Below are positions 30,578 through 39,200 of a stretch of DNA of 43,437 nt, one piece after another. Source of the stretch: Pelagophyceae sp. CCMP2097 (lineage: Eukaryota > Sar > Pelagophyceae). The translations under genes and the position numbers were made by a program. The DNA is taken from assembly GCA_026770575.1 (NCBI GenBank), contig MU657202.1:153853-197289 (forward strand). Reading direction: 5' to 3'. The notes below the pieces were generated by a model that did not search any database, was not told where the DNA came from, and saw nothing but the letters and a program-made list of their open reading frames with translations. Positions within the stretch are counted from its first letter, which is position 1, and the number at the start of each line of letters is the position of its first letter.

Positions 30578-30814
30578 TTACGCCGCCGTCGTAAAACGTC
30601 CGGCGCCGCCCTCGCGCGGGATGTTGTAGATGTACTCTACTATCATGTACGCGGTGAAGATGCCGATGGCCAGACGCAGGCCGGGGAAGGGGTGCCAGCC
30701 TTTGGACATGCCCCTATTACGCAACGTCCATCCTCGGACCGAAAAAGGAGGCCTTATAGCGACGCACGAGATGAACGGGTGCTTGCGCCACGCGTCGTGC
30801 CGGTCGAAGCCCAT
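30578..30814 (-). CDS. NDUFB3: mitochondrial complex I subunit B12 / NDUFB3 (two exons, 60 residues)
   Basis: Minus-strand exons 30814-30768 and 30713-30578. The protein begins MGFDRHDAWRKHPFIS and continues GMSKGWHPFPGLRLAIGIFTAYMIVEYIYNI. This is the B12 family signature: a charged start with a D-A-W-R-K-H-P-x motif, a short FPGL turn and one transmembrane helix. It is an accessory membrane-arm subunit of NADH:ubiquinone oxidoreductase in the inner mitochondrial membrane. The start chosen is the ATG at 30814; a longer frame extends upstream, but the family protein is short. The intron (30714-30767) has a GTGCGT donor and splits a serine codon. The start codon lies 231 bp from the divergent GPCR start. 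Confidence 0.85.
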   Translation of the reverse strand: MGFDRHDAWRKHPFISCVAIRPPFSVRGWTLRNRGMSKGWHPFPGLRLAIGIFTAYMIVEYIYNIPREGGAGRFTTAA

Positions 30815-31045
30815 GGTCGCGTATCGGCGTCGCGGGCTCGTGTTCTTCGCCCGCAGGGAAGGCTTCTGGAACACTTTGCAAGGATCCGGAGTTTCCGGAA
30901 GTTTGAAATCCAGAGTTTGAAATCGGGTTTGAAGAAATCTCTTTCTCAAAGACCCGTTTTTGCAATTGCAGCAGGCTCCTTGCGCGGTATTCTCGTCCAG
31001 TCCACGGCAGCTTTGCAGGGCGGCGCTTGGCGCGCGACGGCGGCC

Positions 31046-32350
31046 ATGGATTCGGCGCGTCGGTTCCTGAAGATTGAGTACGACGACTTTAGCGCATCGC
31101 AGCTGCACGCGTTGGAGTCTTTGATGGTTACACTGAGTTTCCTTTCATTCTTTGGCGGAGTCTTCGTCGTCGCGACGGTGCGCGCCATGTCCTTTGAAAG
31201 TCGGCGTGGGCGGCTCTGAGTGACGCAGGTTGCGCCTTTCGTACGCCGCCGCGCGTCGCTTGAGTCCGAGGCATCGCCTCCCTTTAGTTTGCCAAGTTCC
31301 CGAGCGTCCGGAGCAAGTTCGCCTTTGAGCAGGTGGCGAACATGGCCTTCGCGGACACGGGCGCCTGCATCTCCTACTTTCTCAGTTTGTCGCCTGACAG
31401 TTATTCGGTCTGCCAAGCGCAGGCGCTTTTACAACAGCTCTTCGAACTCTCCTCCGTCCTCTGGGCCACGGTGCGTTGAAACGTCCTCCGCAGTAAGAGA
31501 CCGCTAGATTCAGGTCATCGCGACGACTCTGAACCTGGCCGTGCGCAAGCAGGAGAGCCTCGCCGACATAAAGCACCACCGCCTCTACTGCTACGGCTAC
31601 GCCTGGGCAATTCCCTTTGTCGTCTGCCTCTTACCGCTCATGTCCGACTCGTACGGCCTCGCCGGCGCGTGGTGCTGGATCAAGGAGAAACCCCGAGCAG
31701 AGTCGCACGCCTGGCGGTTTTCCATCTTCTACGGGCCCGTGTGGTGCGCCATCGTTTACAACGGTTACGTCTACACAAGATGCATCATCGTCCTCCGGCG
31801 CCTCTCCTCCGTGGCGTCGGATGAGGCGGCTTTTAAACTGCGCAGGACCATCCAGCGATTGATGTACTACCCTTTAATCCTAGTCATCGGCTGGTGCGTC
31901 GATCTGACAGTCGTGGAGATCACACCCGGCCTCTTTTAGGACGCCCGGGACGATCAACCGATTGCAGCAGCTCGTCCACCCGAAGCACCCCGTCTTTGCT
32001 CTATACGTGCTGACCGTGCGTCGCCTTAGAGCGTCGGATCGAACACGCGTCGGATCGAACACGCGCCGTCAAAAGGTACTCTCTCGGTCGCTCATCGGTT
32101 TCTTCAACGCCCTCGCGTTCCTGGCCACGGAGAACGTGCGGTCCGAGTGGCGCGGCGCGCTGTTCGCGGCCGTGCCACCGGCAGAGTTTGAGCCCTTTTG
32201 TGCAGACGCGCCGCCCCGCAAGGAACGGAAGACTTCCGCAATCGAGTTCACGCGCACCGCCGCCGTGCGTCGCCCCCCGCCTACGCTCCCGCGCGACTCG
32301 GTCCCCAATAGGCCGAGGAAGTTGAAAATATCATGCCGTCTAAGATTTAG
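31046..32350 (+). CDS. class E (cAMP-receptor-like) seven-transmembrane receptor, six exons
   Basis: Exons 31046-31177, 31288-31470, 31514-31893, 31940-32015, 32076-32264 and 32312-32350 join in phase to 332 residues. Seven hydrophobic segments are visible: LESLMVTLSFLSFFGGVFVV; the stretch after FAKFPSVRSKFAFEQVANMAFADTG; LLQQLFELSSVLWATVIATTL; LYCYGYAWAIPFVVCLLP; FYGPVWCAIVYNGYVYTRCII; YYPLILVIGWTPGTI; and ALYVLTVLSRSLIGFFNALAFLA. FPSVRSK after TM1, a W-C-W-I extracellular turn and the R-x-x-W-R tail after TM7 match the Dictyostelium cAR/GPCR class E plan. The ligand is unknown. The intron at 32016-32075 carries a 16-bp direct repeat. The stop at 32348-32350 overlaps the end of the opposing PES-like gene. 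Confidence 0.8.
32031..32062 (+). repeat. 16-bp tandem repeat in a GPCR intron
   Basis: GCGTCGGATCGAACAC occurs twice head to tail (32031-32046 and 32047-32062) inside intron 4. It makes up more than half of this 60-bp intron. Confidence 0.9.
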
Positions 32351-34560
32351 TGTATTGGTCACCCGCCGCCGGAGCCGCCGGGGGCCAGGCGAACGTCGGG
32401 GCCTGGGACCGCGTGGCGGCCTCGTACGCGAACCTTGGCAGCGCGCGCTCGTAGGGGTCGCCGCCGCGGCGGTCCAGGAGGGTCTGCATGCCCGCCTCAA
32501 CGTTGGCCTAGTGACTCAGTGTGACTATGATCACGAGTCAAGGGTGCTCTCCCCGGCCTGACCTGCATGTCTGCGTAGAACGCTTCCGCTGCTGCGGCGT
32601 CGTCCGGGACGAAGTCTGGGACCATGGGTTTCCCAAAAAGAAAATAGTGTCTCGGCGGCCCGTCGAGCCTCGGCGCGACCAGCGGCGGCACGAAGACGTC
32701 CCCCGGGACGAACGAGGGCAGGTCCTTGATCTTCTCTTTGAGATACGGGCCGATGACCGGGGCGGCGAGGAGCTCGTCAGAGTCTGCGAGGATCCCGGCG
32801 AAAAAATCATCCCCCCCCACACCGGAGAACGGCACCACCGTCGCGTTCAACTTGGCAGCGACGCGCGCCAGTGTCGCCTCGGACGGCCACCGCAGCTGGT
32901 ACCTAACGCGGGTGTCTTCTAGACCCTTTTCCAAAAGGTACCCTGCGAAAACGATCAAACGCACCGTTCGTTCTTCCGCTTAAAGACCTCGCGCCCGCCG
33001 CCGGGGAAGAGCAGCGCGACCTGGGGTCGCCGTAAAAATCGACGGCCACGATCGTAGAGATGATCGCTCACCTTTGAACCCGTCTTGAGCGCCTTGAGAA
33101 GATTGCGAGCCCCAGCAGGGACGGCCCCGAAGCGCCGGAGCACGGCCGCGCTGCCCGGGAGCGGGTAGGGCAGCGGCGCCAAAGGCGAGACGTCTTCTAG
33201 GAGCGAAGGAAACGCGATTGACGTCGGGAGAAGCTGCCTCTCCCGGAGGATCTGGCCGATAAGGAGAGGTGCGTCAACGCCAAAGAGCTGGTGGTTCCCG
33301 ACCAGAATCACGGGCCGGCCGTCCAAAGGCAGCTGCGCGAGGCCGCGCTCCACGGTTCCGTCCAAAGCCGTCGAGAAGAAGACTGGGGAGACCAACACTC
33401 TTGCTGCTTCCATGGCTTGCTCGACGGAAGACTCCTCGACGGCCATCCTCGCCGCCGGGCCGCCGCCGCGCTTCCGCTCGAGCAAAACGTACGTGTGCTG
33501 CGTCAGCAGGAGAGGGACGTTGAGGCCGTCGAGGGCGACGTGCGCCGCGCCCTTCTCCACGACGACGGTGCCGCGGCCGAGCTTCTTCTTCAGCCGGAGG
33601 CACTCGTTCACCGAGGGGAGGATAATGTCCTAGCGGGGCGAGCCGTCTTCGACGACGGCGAGTGGGCGCATCCGAGAGGCATGCTCACCGCGTCCCCCGC
33701 CACAAAGACGGCGTCCCACTCGCCGCTCGAGGCCCCCACGCGTTCGAGGGCCGCATTGACGCTCTCCGCGCCCTTGCGCACGAGCTCGGCCTCGCGGAAC
33801 TGCAACGTCTCCGCCGGCAGCGCGCCGGAGAGCGTCTTGGAGTCGCGAAGGATTCGCCCAACGCCCTTTGTAAAGCCCTTTGTAAAGCCCGTTGTAAGAA
33901 AGTCGCCGTCGGCGTCCTCTTCCGAACCGAGGCCGTCGAACCACCCCGGCTTGCCCAGGAGCGGCGCGATGATCGCCGGCAGCGACTCGTAGAGCACGGC
34001 GGGGATGCGAGGCAAAAGCGGCGCGAGGAGCGAGATGGGCGCACGTGCATACGCCGTAGCGGGGTTGGCCACCACGACGCTGCCGACGAGGTGCGGTGCC
34101 TTGAGAGCGACGCCGAGCACCATCGTCGCGCCCATCGACTCTCCGACGAGGAGCGCGCGACCGGGAGCGGCGTCGGCGGCGGCTTGGAGGCGTGCGACGG
34201 CGGCGTTGACGAGGTCGTCGAAGCCCGTGCGGTCGTCGCTGTCCAAGACCATCGTCTCGACGTTGAAGTACTGGCTCAGTCCCTTTGCGTTATCGGCGCC
34301 GACCTTGCCCGTGGCGTCGATGCCGGGGAAAATAAGACAGAGGGGCGCACCTACGTCTTCGCCTTGGGGCGGCCTCTCGCGACTCGGGAGCGCGCTGCGG
34401 GGCGCGCACCCGGCGTCGCCTCGGCCTCGTACGCCACGAAGCGGTGCGCCTGGCGCCGCATCGCGCGCGCCCGCGTGCGCGGCCTCGCCAGCGGCGCCGT
34501 CTGCAACGACGCTGCGAACCAGGCACCCGCCAATAGGAGCGACAGCAGGCTCCGAGGCAT
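32340..34560 (-). CDS. phytyl-ester-synthase-like acyltransferase (hydrolase + LPLAT), five exons
   Basis: Minus-strand exons 34560-34410, 34350-33689, 33629-32965, 32902-32563 and 32507-32340 give 661 residues in phase, close to plant PES1/PES2 after transit-peptide removal. The N-terminus MPRSLLSLLLAGAWFAASLQ is a signal-type plastid leader (a second ATG lies four codons upstream at 34572). The alpha/beta-hydrolase half has CLIFPGIDATG and nucleophile elbow LLVGESMGATMVL (Ser 122). The acyltransferase half has VILVGNHQLFGVDAPLL, RRFGAVPAGARNLL, ALLFPGGGREVFKRKNE, YQLRWPSE and VVPFSGVGGDDFF, ending GDPYERALPRFAYEAATRSQAPTF. Plant PES enzymes make fatty-acid phytyl esters and triacylglycerol from chlorophyll and galactolipid breakdown in plastids. 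The neighbouring LHC gene is on the same strand. Intron 1 starts GTGCGC and the next exon also starts GTGCGC. Confidence 0.86.
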
Positions 34561-34879
34561 CGCGCGTGGCATAGGCTCCAGGGACGACGGAGTGACGCGA
34601 CGTCGTCGTCGCAGCTCCGAGAACTGGCAAAGTGCAAGGTCATCGAAACGGAACTTTTGTCGGCAGGAATATTTTCCGGAAAAACTTGAACGCCTGCTGT
34701 TTCCGACCCGTGTCCGACGGTCCCCAGCCGCGGGGTACTTCCGGAAAGGCTCCCGCGACGTCCGGCACGTCGCTTCAATCCGGGAGGCGGTCCCTCGCAT
34801 GACTCCTGTGGGGAGGCGGTCCTCGCCTCGTCCGCGGGGGTGTCCCCGGTCCTCTTCGAGTCGGAAAACAAGGCTGTTG
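34561..34879. other. intergenic, LHC stop to PES start
   Basis: Both flanking genes read leftward, so this is the PES promoter side. It contains the perfect 12-bp palindrome TTTTCCGGAAAA at 34672-34683 and a related CTTCCGGAAAG about 60 bp away. No gene seen. Confidence 0.5.
34672..34683. promoter_or_regulatory. palindrome TTTTCCGGAAAA upstream of the PES-like gene
   Basis: A perfect 12-bp palindrome about 115 bp before the PES start codon; a half-matching CTTCCGGAAAG lies near 34738. A regulatory role is inference from position and symmetry. Confidence 0.3.
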
Positions 34880-35998
34880 TTAGAGGAGCGGGTGCAACGC
34901 ATGGTCGAGCATGTCCTTGATCTCCGACCACTGCTCCTTGAAGATGCCGACGAGGACGTCGACCGAGGCCTGGCCGACTTCCTGGAACTCCTCTTCCGCT
35001 TGGAGCTCGCCGCGATCCGGGATGAAGAACTCGGGCGTCTCCTCCACGACCGGCACTTTCGTGACAAACTCCTGCACGACGAAGCCGACGATGGCGAGCA
35101 TGGCCGTGCGGCCGTGGGTGAGCTCCTGCTGGATCATGCCCTTGCGGCGCTTCTCCAGCACGGTCATCACGCGAGGGTCCTGCTTTTCAGCCGCAATTGT
35201 TTCGGGCGCCGTGCCCTGCTTCAAAATGAACGCGCGCGCCTCGAGCTTGGAGGCGAGGTCAAAGGCCATGCCAGCTTCTTTGAAAGACAGAGATTGGTCG
35301 TCTTCGTCGGACGGGTAGAGGCCAAAAGGGTCAAAGCCAAGGTCGCCCGGGATGCGCGACGTCGAGACGCGCGCCGCCTAGTGACAAACGTTGCGACGGA
35401 CTCCAACAGCAACAGAACGTACCTCGACCATGCGTCCCTTGCCGACTGCCTCGACGATGGCGGCCCCGGCGCCGACGACGAGCCACCAGGCGATGCTGAC
35501 CTTGCCGAGGCCGCCGTTGAGTAGCGAGGGCGCCAAGCCGATGCCCGTGGCGTCTGGGTTGACTAAATCTGACTGAAGACCAAAACGTTGCGAGAGAGCG
35601 CCGTCGTAAAGCTCTGAGATGGGCCACCCCACGGCCGCGAGCATCGCTAAACGCCCGTGCTTCAGCTCGGCCTCGCGGTAGGCGTAGACGCGGTCGAGGC
35701 GCTCGTCGGCCGTCTCGCCGGCGTTTAAGCCCCATCCGACTTCACTCCATCCCAGAGGGTCGAACCCGAAATCTCCAGCGGTTAAAGAGTAAACGTACTC
35801 GCCCCCCGTCTCCACGAGCTCGATCAAGCCGTTCGGACGGTCCTGCCACGGTAAAGCGACGGACTTGCGCGCATCGTTCAGTGCGTCCTCGTCGTCAGTA
35901 GTCAAGCGCCGCCGAGATTCGGCGCGCACGCGCGGCGCCACGAGCGAGGCGGCGCAGGCCACCAACGAGGCCAGGAGCGGCACCCGCAGCGATGCCAT
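34880..35998 (-). CDS. light-harvesting chlorophyll-binding protein (LHC superfamily), two exons
   Basis: Minus-strand exons 35998-35423 and 35377-34880 give 357 residues in phase. The N-terminus MASLRVPLLASLVACAASLVA is a signal peptide of the bipartite plastid type used in heterokont algae. Core: GDFGFDPLGWSEVG, helix 1 AYREAELKHGRLAMLAAVGWP (chlorophyll ligands Glu and His), helix 2 SIAWWLVVGAGAAIVEAV, then IPGDLGFDPFGLYPSD and helix 3 IQQELTHGRTAMLAIVGFVVQE. The protein binds chlorophyll a/c and carotenoid in the thylakoid. At 357 residues it is much longer than a typical fucoxanthin-chlorophyll protein (about 200): it has a long segment between helices 1 and 2 and an acidic tail after helix 3 (IFKEQWSEIKDMLDHAL). 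A second FDPLG-type motif and the lengths suggest a RedCAP-like or other divergent LHC; I am not sure which. Confidence 0.85.
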
Positions 35999-36293
35999 GC
36001 CACGCACGCCCGCCGTCGACGACGCGAGAGCACACCCGAGTTGATGTCGTCGGTTCGGCCGAGTCAGGACTCAAGGCTTTTCGTAAAGTTTTAAACAATT
36101 TTGTTTGCTCGCTCCGCCGCACTACAGCCGCCCTAGACGCTTCCCACCCTCGGCCCGGCGCCTTTTGATCAGCCGCGCGCCGAAAAGCCCGGAACCGCAC
36201 GCACGAGCCGAACGCTCGCTACCTGTTGGGGCATGGGACTTCGGTGAGAAATCAGGTGCCGATCGTTCCGCGCGGCGGCGCCGCTGCATCGCG
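35999..36293. promoter_or_regulatory. divergent promoter region, LHC (-) and scaffold (+)
   Basis: 295 bp lie between outward-facing start codons. It contains an AT-rich pocket GTAAAGTTTTAAACAATTTT near 36084-36104. Any shared regulation, for example by light, is inference only. Confidence 0.35.
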
Positions 36294-39200
36294 ATGACGC
36301 CGGCGTCGCCGCTGCGCGTGCACTCGCTCGAGGCCGTGCTGTTGAAGCGAGAAAACGGGCCCTTTGGGAAGAGGTGGGCACGGAAACTCGTCGTCGTCGA
36401 TGGCGCAAAACGAACCATACGGTACCATCTCCCAAAGGAGGACCGCCACTCCACGCCGCGCAAGTTCTTCGACCTCGGCGAACTCACGCTGAACGGTAAG
36501 CTTCGGGGGGTTGATCGAGAAAACGAGAAAGGGCCCAAGACACCGCGGGGGACGGCAATACGGCCGGCCACTCGGACAAGCGCGGACGGCGGGCGCGCAC
36601 CGTAAAACGGTCCGGGGCACCCGAGCTTGACTGGCATGTGATGCCCACGTGGCTTCGAAGGGACGCCCTCTGTTTCGACGGTTTCCTAGGCAACGCAAAG
36701 GGCCCAAAGGCCTCTCCGCGCGCGTTCGAGCTCGTCCACATCGACACGGGCTACACTTTGATGCTGGCGTGCGCCAACGGCGACGACGAGCACCGGGCCT
36801 GGTGCACGCTCCTCGAGCCTTTAACGTTTCGCGGTCTCCTCTCGCCGCAGGGCAAGGCAGGGCGGAGCGCGGACCTGGTTCAAACGTTCGACGCGCTCAA
36901 GGCCGAGGCAGCCGCCGCGGCGCCGTCGACGCCGGAGCGCGCGGCGCCGGCGACCCAGGAGACCGCGCGCGCGGACAAGCGCAAAGGCGATTTGGAGACG
37001 CTGGGTCAGCTCTTTGCAGGCGAGCCGGCCCAAGTTCTGGCTTCCGAGTACGACGGCGCCAACGGCTCCGTTGAAAAGGCGACGGAGCGCCTGCTCGTCC
37101 GCAAGCCGACGCCGCGTGGAAAAGACGACGGCGCCTCGAGCGTCGGCTCGCGCGGCAGCGGCGGCAGCGACACGTTGCGCGGCAGCGGCGCCAGCGACCC
37201 CCGCGGCAGCAGTCTGGAACGCCCGTCCGCGATGACGTCCGAGGGCCGGGGGGACAGCCTGCTGCAGGTCTCTTCGCAGGCCGACTTTGGAGCAAGGGTC
37301 TTCGAGGCGACGTTTGCGGCCGGCGTGCCTCTGGGCATGCAGCTCCGCCTCTTGCCGCCGTTGGTCGACGGCGGGCCGCGGGACATTGTGGTGCTTACCG
37401 TCAAGGAAACGTGCCCTTGCCCTTTGCGGCCCGGCGACCGGCTGCTGGCGATTGAAGGCGGAGCCGTCGGCGACAGCACGAAAGAGTCGTTTGTGGCGGT
37501 GACGCGGAAATTGCAAAAGGCGGCAAGGCCAGTGACTCTCACGTTTTCGCGCGCCGAGGCAAACAAGGCCGCATCGCCCGCGTCGTTTGCTGTCACGTTT
37601 TCGAGCTTGCCTCTGGGCCTCGGCATGGTCGAGTCCGCGGACTCGGACGAGGAGAAGCTGCGGCTTTTGGTGCGCGCTGTCTCGCACGACTGTTCAGCCT
37701 TCCAGCAGGTGCAGGTCTTGGACGAGCTCGTCTCCGTGGGCGGCGACTTTGAGCTGGACGGCACGCTGGCCGGCATCGACGCCGCTCTGCGTAAAATGCA
37801 AGGCGCGGAAATGCCGATCCGCCTCGAGTTTTTCCGACACGCTGCAGCCACGTCGCTCGACTTTGACCAAGGGCCGCTTGGTTTTGACCTCAAACTCGGT
37901 CAATTCGACGGCCGACCCGCTGCCGTCGTGCACTCTGCCGAGGCAGGTCCGGCGGCTGCGCTAAGGGCGCTCGTCGACGAGCTCGTCGCCGTGGGCGGCC
38001 AGTCCGTCCAAGTCCGCGACAAGGCCGCGTTTGACCAGCTGACGGCGACGCTCGAAAATGCGACGAGGCCGCTCAGGCTCACGTTCTGGCGCCACAAACT
38101 CGGCGGCGGTGCCCCAAAGCCGCTCTTCCGGGCGACGGTTGTCGAGGAGGCAAAAGGCGCCTACGACGGCGAGGGCGAGGACGAAGACGAGGTCAAGGAC
38201 GACGAAACGGCGGCGTCGCTCGGCTCGCTTCGGTCATCGGCCCTGCGCGCGCAGCCGGGGGGTTGGAGTCCGACGAAGCCCGTGGCGCGGTCCGAGTCCG
38301 AGCATTGGCTTGACGAAGAGGATAAAGAGTTCCTGGAAAAGGAACGGCTGGAGCAGGCGAGGCTTCAGGCCACGTCCAATGCGGCGCCGCCGAGCGAAGG
38401 CGAGCTGGACGACGACGACACGGTGGCGAGCGCGTTGTCGACGCTCGAGAAGCGGCGCAGCGAGGCGCGCGCCCGCGAGGAGGCGGCGGCCGCCGCCACA
38501 CAGCGCGCCCGCGACGAGGCAGCCGCCGCCGCCACACAGCGCGCCCGCGACGAGGCGGCCGCCGCCGCCACACAGCGCGCTCGCGAAGAGGCAGCCGCCG
38601 CCGCCACAGCACGTGTCCGCGACGAGGCAGCCGCCGCCGCCACGGCGCGCGCCCGCGAAGAGGCATCCGCCGCCGCCAAGGAACGTGCCCGCGACAAGGC
38701 GGTCGCCGCCGCCACGGCGCGCACCCGCGAAATGGCGGCCGCCGCCGCTGCGGCGCGCGCCCGCGAAGAGGCGGCTGCCGCCGACGCCGCCGCGGACGAC
38801 GAGATCGTCGCCTCGTACGCGTCCGACGACGAAGAGGGCTTGGAGTCTTCGGACGACGAGGGTGCCGTCGGTATCCACAGCGGACCTCAAGAACCGGCCC
38901 CCACGCCCTTTTCGCGCGACGACGAGGCCGACGACGACGACGGCACGGTGGCCACGGCGAAGTCGCAGCTGAGCGCTTTGACCGCGCACACGGGGCACAC
39001 GGTGACTTCGCTGTCGGCTCAGCGTTCTTCGTTCCGGCGCAACACTTCCATGCCTTCAAAGCTGGCGGACTTTGTCGCCGCGACGGACGAGCCCGCCGCG
39101 GCCCGCGCCGCGCCGCCGTTGGAGCGCACGGCGTCTCCGCCCCTGCAGCCCACAGCTTCTCGGCTGAGCGCGTTTTTGCAAGCGGTGCCCGCGCCGGGCG

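Noticed and set aside
30195..30629. Overlapping 100-145-codon frames on both strands
   Set aside because: They arise from the TTTTTTGGCGTCGAC-type repeats and GC-rich DNA; no motif and no splice support.
38193..39059. 288-codon Arg-rich minus-strand frame
   Set aside because: Mirror image of the 36-bp alanine/charged repeat in the scaffold gene.
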